A program made the position numbers and the translations under genes. This document shows positions 1 to 9,117 of a stretch of 64,000 nucleotides of DNA, in pieces. The notes under the pieces are model-generated. The model was given only the letters and a program-made list of their open reading frames with translations, was not told the DNA's origin and did not search any database. Each line of letters starts with the position of its first letter. Position 1 is the stretch's first letter. Origin of the DNA: Flavobacterium anhuiense (GTDB lineage: Bacteria > Bacteroidota > Bacteroidia > Flavobacteriales > Flavobacteriaceae); assembly GCF_900101855.1 (NCBI RefSeq), contig NZ_FMVC01000003.1, positions 394,902 to 458,901 of the forward strand, written 5' to 3'.

Positions 1-2
1 TT

Positions 3-734
3 TTTTATCCAAGCGGATATGTCGATTTGATTATAAATATTTCTGGAGGATTTGCAGCTACTATTATTAACGGAAAACAAAAAGATACTCCTGCAATAGA
101 ATTATTGGGACATCTTACGCTTCCAACACGTCTTTCTGTAGCAAAAGGAACATCCGTACTAATAGCAAGAATTTATCCGCATGCCAGCGCACTGTTTTTT
201 TCAGATCCTCTATCAGAATTTACCAATTATGCCACCGATATGTATGATGTTGCTTTGGGAGAAAACAGGGATTTGTATGACCAGATTATGGAAAAGGACG
301 ATTTATTGTCTAAAATCAGCGCTTTAGAAACGTATTTTCTGCAAAAATTAAAGAAAAATGAAACTCGTCTAAAAAAGGTTTCAATAGTTCAGAATCTGAG
401 TCAGGAGCTTTTTCGACATCATCAGCAATTGGACTTACCTTTCCTTGCCCGAAATTCAGGTTTATCAGAAAGGTATATCCAAAAACTGTATCTGTCTAAT
501 ATTGGCATAAGCCCTGCGGCTTTTACCTCTGTAGTCCGATTTAATAAAAGTCTGGATTTAGTACTCAACACGACAGAATCGTTGACTACTATAGCTTACG
601 ATAATGGCTATTATGACCAAGCTCATTTTATTAAAGAATTTAAGAAGTTTACTGGCATTACGCCATCTGCATCCAGAAATTCGCTACTTAAAAACGATAC
701 CAATTTACAGCATGCAGTTAACATTGGTTTTTAG
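3..734 (+). CDS. AraC-family transcriptional regulator (5' end outside window)
   Basis: The reading frame is open to the left edge, so the N-terminus is missing; the visible start (YPSGYVDLIINISGG) resembles the N-terminal effector domain of AraC regulators that have a YPDGCVDLIFNL-like stretch. The last ~100 residues form the usual double helix-turn-helix: LARNSGLSERYIQKLY is the first HTH and IAYDNGYYDQAHFIKEFKKFTG, broken here as family-typical A-x-x-x-G-x-x-x-x-x-H-F, is the second. It should be a cytoplasmic DNA-binding activator. The signal and targets cannot be read from sequence. Its stop overlaps the stop of the convergent gene by 4 bp. Family call is secure; the true start is unknown. 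Confidence 0.9.
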   Translation, partial: FYPSGYVDLIINISGGFAATIINGKQKDTPAIELLGHLTLPTRLSVAKGTSVLIARIYPHASALFFSDPLSEFTNYATDMYDVALGENRDLYDQIMEKDDLLSKISALETYFLQKLKKNETRLKKVSIVQNLSQELFRHHQQLDLPFLARNSGLSERYIQKLYLSNIGISPAAFTSVVRFNKSLDLVLNTTESLTTIAYDNGYYDQAHFIKEFKKFTGITPSASRNSLLKNDTNLQHAVNIGF

Positions 735-1183
735 CCTTGTTTTGCAGGATGATTGCTGCTAAACATATCACGATGCATTTTCCAGCCATCTTTGGTTTTC
801 TTCCAGATCACGATTACTTTTCCGTCATCTAGTTTTTTGCCATTCATATCAGTCATTTCATAAAAACTTTCTTCAGTAACGGCTGTTTTTGCGTCTCCAT
901 ACAGATGCTGGATTGTGAATAAAACATGCACTTGAGGTCCGCCTCTAAAAAAAGAATCAATTTGTTTTGCTCCGCATTTTGGCTCTCCATTTGGCGGAAA
1001 TAGGCAAGCATTATCCGTATATCTTGCAACAATAGAACCATCGTTCTTGTTGGTAAAGTCGGAGAACGTTTTGTTACTGGCTTCAATAATTTTTTTTACC
1101 TCTTTTAAAGCAGGATCTGTGTTTTGGGCATTACACCAAAAAGTAAGCATCATGAATGTGCTTAAAATGATTTTTGTTTTCAT
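731..1183 (-). CDS. Exported NTF2-like (SnoaL/DUF4440) protein
   Basis: 150 residues. Residues 1-19 form a cleavable signal peptide (MKTKIILSTFMMLTFWCNAQ). The mature part has the pattern of the NTF2-like cone fold of the DUF4440/SnoaL group: an N-terminal helix (VKKIIEASNKTFSDF), then DNACLFPPNGEPKCGAKQI and a final strand pair ending VIVIWKKTKDGWKMHRDMFSSN. Such proteins can be small enzymes or ligand pockets, and no catalytic assignment is safe. It is convergent with the AraC gene and separated from the SusCD pair by a terminator, so it is probably its own transcription unit. Confidence 0.8.
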   Translation of the reverse strand: MKTKIILSTFMMLTFWCNAQNTDPALKEVKKIIEASNKTFSDFTNKNDGSIVARYTDNACLFPPNGEPKCGAKQIDSFFRGGPQVHVLFTIQHLYGDAKTAVTEESFYEMTDMNGKKLDDGKVIVIWKKTKDGWKMHRDMFSSNHPAKQG

Positions 1184-1271
1184 GGTTTATATATTTTTTT
1201 ACAAAGAAAATTATTCTGCTAGCCCAAAAATTGTAAAATAACGAACAACTTTATCATAATTGAAAACAATG

Positions 1272-1309
1272 CAAAAACCCCGCATCAAAGTTTGATACGG
1301 GGCTTTTTT
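1272..1309 (-). terminator. Bidirectional rho-independent terminator after susD-like gene
   Basis: Near-perfect inverted repeat at 1278-1302 (CCCCGCATCAAA against TTTGATACGGGG, one G-T wobble), with an A-run on the left and a T-run on the right, so it can end transcription on either strand. It sits 25 bp past the SusD stop and closes the minus-strand SusC-SusD unit. Confidence 0.8.
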
Positions 1310-1333
1310 GATGAAATTTATTAAAATTCAGAT

Positions 1334-2758
1334 TTATTTCACATCAAACCATAATTTGGTTGTCAATAAATCTTTTCCTTGATCTGCAACAGCAGCTTGA
1401 TAACTTGCTCCATTAAGAGATTGTTCTGTACCCGGATAGAAAAGACGTGAAGGAATTTTTCCGTCTAAAACAGTTGCTGGACCAGCAGTTAAGACAGGAT
1501 AATCCAATCTTCTCCATTCTGTAAATGCATCAAGACCTTGTCCGAAGAAAGCAATCCATTTTTGTGTACCGATTGATTTAGCATAGTTTGAAGCATCATA
1601 TTTCACGCTTGCCTGATTCAAATACGTTGAAATAGTTGTAGCATTTGTAATTCCAAATTGATTGAAAGACGCTGTAATAGCATTTTTATAATATTGCTCT
1701 GCATCTCCAGAAATATATCCTCTTGCCGCAGCTTCTGCCAAGTTAAACAAAGTTTCAGAGTAAGAAGCAATTACAGCAGGCGAAGCCGATGTAAGGAAAT
1801 AAGTTCCTGGTTTTGATGTTTTTGCAAAACCTTGGCTATTGGCATCACTATTTGATAATCCGTTAGCACCACCAACATATTTTCCTACGCTTGCATCTGA
1901 TGGCAATTGTGCAAATACTGGCAAACGCGGATCAGATAATGCATACAATTGATCAACCATAGTTTTTGAAATACGGAAATCGTCTCTCGTTTCAAACCAA
2001 GCCGAAGCCGGATTCTGCTGTGGCGAACTAGTGTAAGTGAACTTAAATGTTTCACTTTCGCTGCCGATTAGTCCTGCAGCATCGCTTGTTGCCTCAATTG
2101 CAGCTTGTTTCGCCAGAACAGGTTCTCTGTATGAAATTCTTAAAGCAATTCTCAAACGAAGCGAATTCACAAATTTTTTCCATTTTGCTATATCGCCTTT
2201 ATAAACCAAATCTCCTGTTACAGAACCGTTTGCTGAGTTTAATAAAGATTGTGCTTGTCTCAAATCTTCAAGCAATCCTGTATAAACTTCTTTTTGAGTA
2301 TTATACGCTGGCGTTACTTTTTGACCTGCTTCTTTGTATGGAATGCTTCCGTAAGCATCTGTCAGCAATAAAAATGTCCATGAACGTAGCGATAAGGCAA
2401 TTCCCTTATAGTTAGAATTCGCCTGTGCATCTGGAAACTTTATAATTGTGTTCAAATCTGTAATTAGAGTTGAATATCCTTTATCCCACAATGAAGTGAA
2501 AGAAGTGTTCGAAACATCGTAACGGTCTGGCTCAGTATATTGAATTTTAGCCCAATGCTGTACAAAAAGTAATGTTGAGTTAAAGTTATTTGCATCTCCC
2601 CAATACAAATCTGCACCTTGTTTTAAAGTACCAGTCAAAAGGTACGGCGCAAGTGGCGTTTCAGTTGCATTTGGGTTTTTATTTATATCGTCAAGAGTAT
2701 CACTGCAAGAGCTCAGTGTCAATGCAAACAGTATTGTATATGATAGTTTTTTTAGCAT
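1334..2758 (-). CDS. SusD/RagB-like outer-membrane lipoprotein
   Basis: 474 residues with a lipoprotein signal ending at the lipobox Cys (LTLSSCS, Cys18). The sequence after it (TLDDINKNPNATETP) is the standard N-terminus of the SusD-like group 2 family, and the C-terminal third has the WxRLDYPVL and SRLFYP signatures of that family. It is the surface-exposed, helical TPR-type ligand-binding lid that docks on the SusC channel. It lies 12 bp after the susC-like gene, so the two are co-transcribed. No glycoside hydrolase, sulfatase or peptidase is adjacent, so the substrate is not predictable. Confidence 0.95.
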   Translation of the reverse strand: MLKKLSYTILFALTLSSCSDTLDDINKNPNATETPLAPYLLTGTLKQGADLYWGDANNFNSTLLFVQHWAKIQYTEPDRYDVSNTSFTSLWDKGYSTLITDLNTIIKFPDAQANSNYKGIALSLRSWTFLLLTDAYGSIPYKEAGQKVTPAYNTQKEVYTGLLEDLRQAQSLLNSANGSVTGDLVYKGDIAKWKKFVNSLRLRIALRISYREPVLAKQAAIEATSDAAGLIGSESETFKFTYTSSPQQNPASAWFETRDDFRISKTMVDQLYALSDPRLPVFAQLPSDASVGKYVGGANGLSNSDANSQGFAKTSKPGTYFLTSASPAVIASYSETLFNLAEAAARGYISGDAEQYYKNAITASFNQFGITNATTISTYLNQASVKYDASNYAKSIGTQKWIAFFGQGLDAFTEWRRLDYPVLTAGPATVLDGKIPSRLFYPGTEQSLNGASYQAAVADQGKDLLTTKLWFDVK

Positions 2759-2770
2759 GATTCCGAGTTT

Positions 2771-5700
2771 TTAAAATTTAACATTAAGGTTAAGACTGAA
2801 GTTTCTAGTTGTTGGCAACGCTAAACTTTCCAATCCTTGTGCATTTCCTGTATTGAAAGCTGTTTCAGGGTCAATATTTGGCGCATCTTTATAGATAAAG
2901 AATAAGTTACGTCCAGCTGCAGTAATGCTTGCTCCTTCTAATCCTAACTTTTTAACCAATTTTTTATCAACATTATAAGTTAGTTTTATCTCTCTCATTT
3001 TTACAAAAGTTGAGCTGTAGATATAAGCCTCGCTAATATTGTATGATGCTTTATAATATTCTTGTGCACTAATCACTTTATTATTTGGCGTTCCGTCTGC
3101 AAATACACCGCCGAAAATCATTCCGTCATCATAAACCGTTACACCGCTTGGAGCAGCTCCTCCGCTTACAAGAGTCTTCGGGTTCGCTGTATTATTTCCT
3201 GGGTAATAGTAGCTTAATCCGCCGTTTTCAGCGCCACGTCCTGGAAGAGTCTGTGCTAAAACTCCTGTATAGTTTCCTGTTCTGTTAGTTCCAGAGAAAA
3301 GTTCACCGCCAACGCTAGCATCAACAAGGAAAGAAAGCTCAAGATTTTTGTAAGTCAAAGTATTCGTAAGACCTGCTAAATAATCTGGCGTATAATGTCC
3401 TAGAACCTTTTTTGTCGGATCTGCTTTTGGAAGACCGTTTGCTCCTACTACAATATTGCCGCTTGCATCACGCTGATAAGCTGTTCCGTAAAGTGCTCCG
3501 TAAGCTTGCCCAACAGACGCCAATACATCGACACCTCCAGAAGAACCAATTGTATAGTTTTTAATATCTCCAGCGTAATCTAGAATTTCTACTTTACTCT
3601 TATTTTTTGAATAATTTACAGCCACATTCCATTTGAAGTTTTCAGTTTGAACTGGATTCCCGTCCAATTGCACCTCAATACCTTGGTTGTTGATTTTACC
3701 CGCATTGATTAACTGCGAAGTATAACCGCTTGATGCCGTAGTTTTAATTTCTAAAATTTGGTCGAAACTATTTGTATTATAGTACGCTACATCAAAATGA
3801 AGTCTGTTTTTCCAGAAAGAAGCTTCAAGACCTACCTCTGTAGAACGAGTTGTTTCTGGTTTTAGGTTTTCATTTAATTTCTTTTGAGAAGAAGTCTGAA
3901 TTGGGTTTCCGTCAAATGCTGTTTGGAAATTGTAAACCGTAGACAATTGGTACGGATCTGCATCGTTACCTACTTCAGACCATCCACCTCTAACTTTTAA
4001 GAAATCAAGTGTACTGCTCTTAATGTTTAATGCATCTGTTAAAACTACACTTCCGTTAAAAGAAGGATAGAAATAAGAACGGTTGCTGCTTGGCAATGTA
4101 GAAGACCAGTCATTACGCGCTGTTACGTTTAAGAAAGCATAGTTTCTAAATCCTACTTGAGCAGATGCGTAAGCACTATACACTCTTAATCTTGACAATG
4201 AATTTGATGAAGTTAACGGATCTCTAGAGTTAGTTAAAGTATATAAATCTGGAACCGCTAAACGTGGCGCTTTCTGATAATTGTTGGCATCGCTATGGTT
4301 ACGAATATTGAAACCTGCAAGCGCATCTAAACTGAAATCATCATTTAGCTGTTTTGTATATTGAAATATACCCTCAGTATTTTGTTCATTTACTGTGTAT
4401 GCGTCTTCAGCATACGATCCGAAAGGAGTTCCGTTTGTACCATACTTAATAGTATATTTTCTGCGGTCATTATAATAATCAACACCTGTACGGAATCTGA
4501 AGTTAAGTCCTTCAGCCAATTTCGCGTCTAAATGCACATCTCCAATTATACGGTTACGCTGTTGGCTTGTTGTATTGTAATAGGCGTTCCAATATGGGTT
4601 ACTGTAGTAGCTATTGTTCCAGTTCGTATTCCAGTCTTTATCCAATTCATTAATGTCGACCTGACGTCCGAACCAAAGAAACTGAAGCATTACACCCGCA
4701 GCACGCCCTCCTGATGGACCTCCTGGCAATTGTGGAGCATTTGTAACAATATAATTTGCATTAACACCAACTTTTACATTTTCAGAAATCTGATAATTAG
4801 TATTAATTGTAAAGTTTGTTTTGTTTATTTCACTATTAGGCACAGTTCCAAGCTGTTTCTGATTGTTTACACCTAAACGAAAATCTCCTTTATCATTAGC
4901 TTTTGCAATAGAAACACTATTGTCGTAAGTAAGTCCAGTATTAAAGAAATCTTTTACATTGTTTGGATGAGCTACAAAAGGAACGGCTTCACCTTTAGAA
5001 TAAAACTGAGGTATTAAACGACCGTCCATTCTTGGTCCCCAGCTTTCATCAACTCCATCATTAACTCCTCCTCCTTTTCCGTCTACGTAGCTAAATCTTC
5101 CGTTAGAACCTTGACCAAAAGTATTTTGGAAAGAAGGCAAAGTAGCTACTTGAGAAACAGTTATACCTGTATTAAAAGTAACTCCATATCCTGATTTTTG
5201 TCCCTTTCCAGATTTTGTAGTAATAAGTACCACACCATGCGCAGCACGCGATCCGTAAAGTGCGGCAGCATTTGGCCCTTTTAAAACAGTCAAAGTTTCA
5301 ATATCCTGCGGATTTAAATCGGCAATTGCATTTCTGAAATCACGAGTTGCTCCTCCAAAGTTCAATTGTGAGTTATCTACAGGAACTCCATCTACTACAA
5401 AAAGCGGCTGGTTGTTTCCTGCAATAGAAGTTTCCCCACGGATAATAATACGTGAAGATCCCATATCTCCTTGTGAATTTGTAATACGAACACCCGCTAA
5501 TTTACCCGAAAGACCATTCAAAAAGTTCGTTTCTTTCGTAGTAGCCAATTCTTTTCCTTTTAGTGCCTGAGTCGTATATCCTAGAGATTTCTTTTCTTTT
5601 GAAATTCCAAGTGCCGTAACCACAACTTCAGACAATGCATTCTGTTCTTCAGTAAGACTGATAGTGATAGCGTTTTTGTTTACTACAACTTCTTCTTTTT

Positions 5701-5962
5701 TATATCCTAAATAACTAATTAAAAGTGTGTAAGGGAATTTTTGTCCGGTTTGAAAGAAAAATTTTCCATCTGTATCCGTAACAACACCGTGTGTAGTACC
5801 TTTAATGGTTACCGAAGCTCCGATAATTGGCTCTTTTGTAATGGCATCAACTACGGTTCCTTCCAGTTTAGACTGAATTAACGGCTTAGTATCTTGAGCT
5901 TTAACTCCTATGGAAATCAACAAAATACATAGCCAAGCATATCTTTTTAATTTTATTTTCAT
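2771..5962 (-). CDS. SusC/RagA family TonB-dependent outer-membrane transporter
   Basis: 1063 residues. A signal peptide (to about residue 22) is followed by a carboxypeptidase-D-regulatory-like beta domain (about 30-110, GTVVDAITKEPIIGASVTIKG), then the plug with the SusC signature (VTALGISKEKKSLGY; VLKGPNAAALYGSRAAHGVV) and a 22-strand-type barrel ending in NVKF. It imports a ligand captured by the SusD-like partner, using TonB energy. It is the first gene of the susCD unit and is preceded by a long leader with a clear promoter about 370 bp upstream. No anti-sigma/ECF pair is visible next to it. Confidence 0.97.
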   Translation of the reverse strand: MKIKLKRYAWLCILLISIGVKAQDTKPLIQSKLEGTVVDAITKEPIIGASVTIKGTTHGVVTDTDGKFFFQTGQKFPYTLLISYLGYKKEEVVVNKNAITISLTEEQNALSEVVVTALGISKEKKSLGYTTQALKGKELATTKETNFLNGLSGKLAGVRITNSQGDMGSSRIIIRGETSIAGNNQPLFVVDGVPVDNSQLNFGGATRDFRNAIADLNPQDIETLTVLKGPNAAALYGSRAAHGVVLITTKSGKGQKSGYGVTFNTGITVSQVATLPSFQNTFGQGSNGRFSYVDGKGGGVNDGVDESWGPRMDGRLIPQFYSKGEAVPFVAHPNNVKDFFNTGLTYDNSVSIAKANDKGDFRLGVNNQKQLGTVPNSEINKTNFTINTNYQISENVKVGVNANYIVTNAPQLPGGPSGGRAAGVMLQFLWFGRQVDINELDKDWNTNWNNSYYSNPYWNAYYNTTSQQRNRIIGDVHLDAKLAEGLNFRFRTGVDYYNDRRKYTIKYGTNGTPFGSYAEDAYTVNEQNTEGIFQYTKQLNDDFSLDALAGFNIRNHSDANNYQKAPRLAVPDLYTLTNSRDPLTSSNSLSRLRVYSAYASAQVGFRNYAFLNVTARNDWSSTLPSSNRSYFYPSFNGSVVLTDALNIKSSTLDFLKVRGGWSEVGNDADPYQLSTVYNFQTAFDGNPIQTSSQKKLNENLKPETTRSTEVGLEASFWKNRLHFDVAYYNTNSFDQILEIKTTASSGYTSQLINAGKINNQGIEVQLDGNPVQTENFKWNVAVNYSKNKSKVEILDYAGDIKNYTIGSSGGVDVLASVGQAYGALYGTAYQRDASGNIVVGANGLPKADPTKKVLGHYTPDYLAGLTNTLTYKNLELSFLVDASVGGELFSGTNRTGNYTGVLAQTLPGRGAENGGLSYYYPGNNTANPKTLVSGGAAPSGVTVYDDGMIFGGVFADGTPNNKVISAQEYYKASYNISEAYIYSSTFVKMREIKLTYNVDKKLVKKLGLEGASITAAGRNLFFIYKDAPNIDPETAFNTGNAQGLESLALPTTRNFSLNLNVKF

Positions 5963-6055
5963 TACTTTGTTTTAGTTTAATAAATAAGGCGAGCCTCGAA
6001 CAGTTTTAGACTATTCATGCTTTCCTTTTAGAGATGACAATTTCTTTAAACTCTG

Positions 6056-6081
6056 ACCATTTCTGCTGCAACAGAAATGGT
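6056..6081 (-). promoter_or_regulatory. Perfect hairpin in the susC leader
   Basis: A 10-bp perfect stem (ACCATTTCTG / CAGAAATGGT, loop CTGCAA) lies in the untranslated leader about 95 bp before the susC start. On the plus strand it is followed by a T-rich run; on the transcribed minus strand it is not, so it is not a classical terminator for susC. It could be a regulatory leader structure or stop antisense transcription. Function is inferred only. Confidence 0.45.
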
Positions 6082-6339
6082 TTTCTTTTTTATCTGCAGC
6101 ACATTCGTTTTTTCATTTTTACTTTTTTTTAGATTATTATTTTATTTGGCCTATACAATTTTACCCCTGTTTCAGGATAGTGTTATTAAAAATTTACAAA
6201 TGAATTTAAAAGAGGAATTTTAACCGTAGTGATGCATAAGGTGCAAATGTGTTATGCTTTTATATTTCTGAAAATGAAATGATAAGGCTTAAATCTCTGT
6301 ATTTCTAATTAAATTTTAAACTCTACTAATTTGATAGAA

Positions 6340-6369
6340 CAAAAGTATGTTAAAAATTTTAGTTCCCAA
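6340..6369 (-). promoter_or_regulatory. Bacteroidota-type promoter for the susC/susD unit
   Basis: On the minus strand a TTG (6367-6369) lies exactly 19 nt before TACTTTTG (6340-6347), matching the Bacteroidota housekeeping promoter pattern TTG-N19-TAnnTTTG. Transcription would start near 6333, giving a leader of about 370 nt. The rest of the 5963-6597 gap is AT-rich and holds no ORF. Confidence 0.6.
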
Positions 6370-6544
6370 ATTTTAATTAAACTTTTTGCAAAAAAAATGT
6401 TAATCCCTGTAAACAAAAGGCCTTAAGCATCTAAAAATAAAACAGTTATAAAAAATGCGCGTTTTTACAGTTTTATAAGAATTGTACTAATCTTGAAACT
6501 CAAAAAATGCTTTTAATAGCATTTTAGCAAAGTTTCGTGCAAAA

Positions 6545-6580
6545 AAAAAGCTCCAAGATCATAAGACCTTGGAGCTTCTA
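6545..6580 (-). terminator. Rho-independent terminator
   Basis: Stem GCTCCAAGATC / GACCTTGGAGC at 6550-6575 with one mismatch, loop ATAA, followed on the minus strand by a run of nine T. It ends the exported 147-residue gene and separates it from the susCD promoter. Confidence 0.85.
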
Positions 6581-6597
6581 TTTTAAGTATTGAAATA

Positions 6598-7041
6598 TTA
6601 TAACTCGTTAAACTCGTGCAACGATTTCAATGTAGTTTCATAAAATAAGATGGCCGCGATAAGATTTCCTTTATCAGAATAAGGCATCATTTTTCTTTGG
6701 AAATCTACTGTAGTATCTAAGAAAACAGTGGTGCCTTCTGCCTGTCCATCTAAGATTTTTTTATTCTCACTTGTATCTGGAATACCTAAATCTGCCATTG
6801 TTACACCAGGTTTAGTAACCAAAGCAATATAAGGAAGTGTTTTTACTAGAACTTTAATACGTTCAATGTACAATTCTAAAAGTTCTCCTTTTTGCATACC
6901 ACTTAGTTCTTTTTGGTCATGGTATTTACGGATTAATGCAGTTGTACTAATGATACTTCTTGGAGCATTTTTTGCCTGTGCAGAAACGGCAGCAGTCGTC
7001 AAGAAGAAAAGGACACATAATAAAATAATCTTGCTCTTCAT
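6598..7041 (-). CDS. Small exported protein of unknown function
   Basis: 147 residues. An N-terminal signal peptide (hydrophobic LLCVLFFLTTAAVSA, cleavage near AQA) is followed by a mostly helical, charged domain with a central stretch LVTKPGVTMADLGIPDTSENKK. I do not recognise the family. It is a single-gene unit with a strong promoter 32 bp before its start and a terminator after it, so it is certainly expressed on its own. It is probably periplasmic or surface exposed, as there is no lipobox. Confidence 0.75.
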   Translation of the reverse strand: MKSKIILLCVLFFLTTAAVSAQAKNAPRSIISTTALIRKYHDQKELSGMQKGELLELYIERIKVLVKTLPYIALVTKPGVTMADLGIPDTSENKKILDGQAEGTTVFLDTTVDFQRKMMPYSDKGNLIAAILFYETTLKSLHEFNEL

Positions 7042-7072
7042 TTTCTTAATAGATTTGGTTCTTGAATAAAAG

Positions 7073-7102
7073 CAAAAATATATAAATTATGTTAAAATGC
7101 AA
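7073..7102 (-). promoter_or_regulatory. Bacteroidota-type promoter
   Basis: Minus strand TTG (7100-7102) is 19 nt before TATTTTTG (7073-7080), a perfect TTG-N19-TAnnTTTG. It drives the 147-residue exported protein, with a predicted start near 7066 and a short leader. Confidence 0.75.
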
Positions 7103-7224
7103 CTTTTATACTTTCTTTTTCACAATAAAATTATAATTGTAACGTTGCGATAAGGAAAATATTACAGCAAAACAGGAATTTTGGCTATTTCAGCACATTT
7201 TTCCCAAAGTTAATTGTATTGCTT

Positions 7225-7860
7225 TTATGATTTAATTATTCTAAAACGGCTCGGATATTTAATCCATAAACTTTTTTTGTTTCCGTAATAATCCATAAAT
7301 TCTCCGCAGACAAAAACAGCATGCACTTTTGACCAAGCCACAACGCCGCAATATTCAGTTCCCGATTCTTTTTTCAATTTCTGAATTTGTTTGCCTAATG
7401 TGAATCCAAGGTACTTATAAATAGTCGGAGTATAGACTGTACCGTCTTCTAGATCTTCCAACGCTTTGTCAAAAGTGGCTTCCTTGTCAATAATCTGTTT
7501 GTATTTTGCCATTACAGCATAAGTCAATTCTGCATAATTGGTAATTTTCTCACTATCGCAGTTGTCCTTAATATAGACAAAACCTGCAGATTCTTTAGCT
7601 TTGCTTATTTCTGTAGTGTTCAGGTTGAATGAGGCATTGTTCTTTAAAGTAATTTTATATAAATCGTCGGTCAGCTTTTCGGTTACAAAAAGATTATCTA
7701 ATCCGTAAACATTTAAAGAAGCTTTAATAAAAGCTATAGATGAACAATTGGTGCGTTCACCTTGCTTAAAACTTTCGAATATTTTATCAGAACTCAATTG
7801 AGCGAATGCATTTGAACAGATAAACATTAAAAGTAAAAAAACTGAAGTAACCGATTTCAT
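7225..7860 (-). CDS. Exported protein, possible papain-like cysteine peptidase fold
   Basis: 211 residues with a signal peptide (to about residue 21, NAFAQ). After it comes FKQGERTNCSSIAFIKASL, where a Gln-Gly and a Cys at the start of a helix recall the Q-G-x-C-x-x-x-A arrangement of calpain/papain-like enzymes. A later AWSKVHAVFVCGEFMDYYG places a His on a beta strand, as expected for the second catalytic residue. This is pattern similarity only. The rest has no recognised domain. It could be a non-enzymatic relative. It stands alone between two unrelated units. Confidence 0.7.
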   Translation of the reverse strand: MKSVTSVFLLLMFICSNAFAQLSSDKIFESFKQGERTNCSSIAFIKASLNVYGLDNLFVTEKLTDDLYKITLKNNASFNLNTTEISKAKESAGFVYIKDNCDSEKITNYAELTYAVMAKYKQIIDKEATFDKALEDLEDGTVYTPTIYKYLGFTLGKQIQKLKKESGTEYCGVVAWSKVHAVFVCGEFMDYYGNKKSLWIKYPSRFRIIKS

Positions 7861-8023
7861 GCCTTGTATTATATATTGTTTCCCAATTATTATTGAGAGA
7901 TTGTATTAGATTTTTACAAATCTATAAAAATCATGTCATATTTTTCACTTCTTCACTTTTATCTCTTAAAAAAAGTCTTTTTAAACAGGAAAATGGATTT
8001 GTGATGAAAAGAAGAATAAAAAA

Positions 8024-8048
8024 ACGTCCCAAAAAAACTTCAGGACGC
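8024..8048 (-). terminator. Probable terminator
   Basis: Short stem CGTCC / GGACG with a T-run on the minus strand, located 8 bp past the stop of the small 67-residue gene. It supports that small gene being real. Confidence 0.5.
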
Positions 8049-8055
8049 ATTAGCA

Positions 8056-8259
8056 TTATTTTTTATCTTCATTATTCAATTTATCATCGAGTTCAGGTTC
8101 TTCTCCTTTGAACTTTTTAGTGTCAACATCATAATTTTCATCATTTGTCAACACTTCATCATGTTCTTTATATTGATGTTTCCTTGTATCATTTCGATGA
8201 TCTCCCCCGCCCTGTTGTTTAGGGTTTGGGTTTTTCTGGGTTTGATTATTCTTTTCCAT
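8056..8259 (-). CDS. Small hydrophilic, probably disordered protein
   Basis: 67 residues, almost entirely polar or charged, rich in Asn, Lys, Asp, Glu and Gln, with a GGGDHRND stretch and an acidic tail ELDDKLNNEDKK. No hydrophobic core or signal peptide is visible, so it is likely cytoplasmic and intrinsically disordered, as are many small stress-linked proteins of this phylum. A terminator directly follows. It is divergent from the isochorismatase-like gene. Function unknown. Confidence 0.6.
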   Translation of the reverse strand: MEKNNQTQKNPNPKQQGGGDHRNDTRKHQYKEHDEVLTNDENYDVDTKKFKGEEPELDDKLNNEDKK

Positions 8260-8496
8260 AATTTCTTCTTTTTTAAAATGATTATTAAAATTAAGTCAAA
8301 TGCAATGGTCTGGCTTATATAATCATTTTTAAAAATTATAAAATGAAACGGCTTTAGTCAATTCACTTTATTTCGATAAATCCGTTAAATATCGCAGTTT
8401 CATTTTGCCATATTTTGAAAAACATCAATAAAACTGCATTATAAACAAGTGGCATATTATTAGGATACAAGAACTTAACTTAAAAACTTTCAAATT

Positions 8497-9114
8497 ATGG
8501 GCTTGTATCAACTTCAAAAAACCGCACTTGTCATTATTGATCCATTTAATGATTTCCTTTCTGAAGGAGGAAAATTATTTCCTGTAACAAAAGAAACTGT
8601 TGAAGGAAATAAAGTAGTCAGCAACATCAAAAAACTATTGACTGCTGCAAGAGCAAAGAAAATTCAGGTAATTTACGCACCGCATCGCAATACCCAGATA
8701 AGAGATTATTTGAACTGGAAATTTATGGCGCCTTCGCACCTAGGAAGCAAAAGCATTACTTTGTTTGAAAAAGGTTCTTGGGGAGCCCAATTTCATCCCG
8801 ATCTCATTATGCAGGAAGGCGACCTTATTGCGCAAAATCATTGGACTGCCAGCGGTTTCGCCAACACCGACTTAGATTTTCTTTTACGTCAACATGATAT
8901 TGACCAAATTGTTCTTGCCGGCATGAGAGCCAATACCTGTATCGATTCAACTGCGAGATTTGGTGTCGAACTAGGCTATCATGTCACTTTAATCAAAGAT
9001 GGAATTGGTGCTTTTAATTGGGAAGAAATTAAAGCAACGGTCGAAACTAATTTTCCGAATTACGGGCATGCACTTCTCTCTACTGAAGAATTCATAAATA
9101 ACATCAACTCCTGA
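8497..9114 (+). CDS. Isochorismatase-family cysteine hydrolase
   Basis: 205 residues. The family triad is visible: Asp in VIIDPFNDFL near the start, a Lys in the FEKGSWGAQF region, and the nucleophile Cys in AGMRANTCIDSTARFGVELGY, which has the cis-peptide/Cys signature of the isochorismatase-like fold. Such enzymes hydrolyse amides, nicotinamide-type substrates or isochorismate. The substrate cannot be told here; the neighbourhood suggests small-molecule catabolism or detoxification. It is cytoplasmic and 3 bp upstream of the next gene, so they form an operon. Confidence 0.93.
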   Translation: MGLYQLQKTALVIIDPFNDFLSEGGKLFPVTKETVEGNKVVSNIKKLLTAARAKKIQVIYAPHRNTQIRDYLNWKFMAPSHLGSKSITLFEKGSWGAQFHPDLIMQEGDLIAQNHWTASGFANTDLDFLLRQHDIDQIVLAGMRANTCIDSTARFGVELGYHVTLIKDGIGAFNWEEIKATVETNFPNYGHALLSTEEFINNINS

Positions 9115-9117
9115 GTT

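Noticed and set aside
853..1086. Minus-strand frame inside the NTF2-like gene
   Set aside because: Fully inside the real gene in another frame, no family pattern.
1047..1241. Small plus-strand frame near the NTF2-like gene start
   Set aside because: Overlaps the real gene and its promoter region; low-complexity hydrophobic content only.
1334..5962. Full polysaccharide utilisation locus
   Set aside because: Only the SusC/SusD pair is present, with no carbohydrate-active enzyme, sulfatase or dedicated regulator adjacent.
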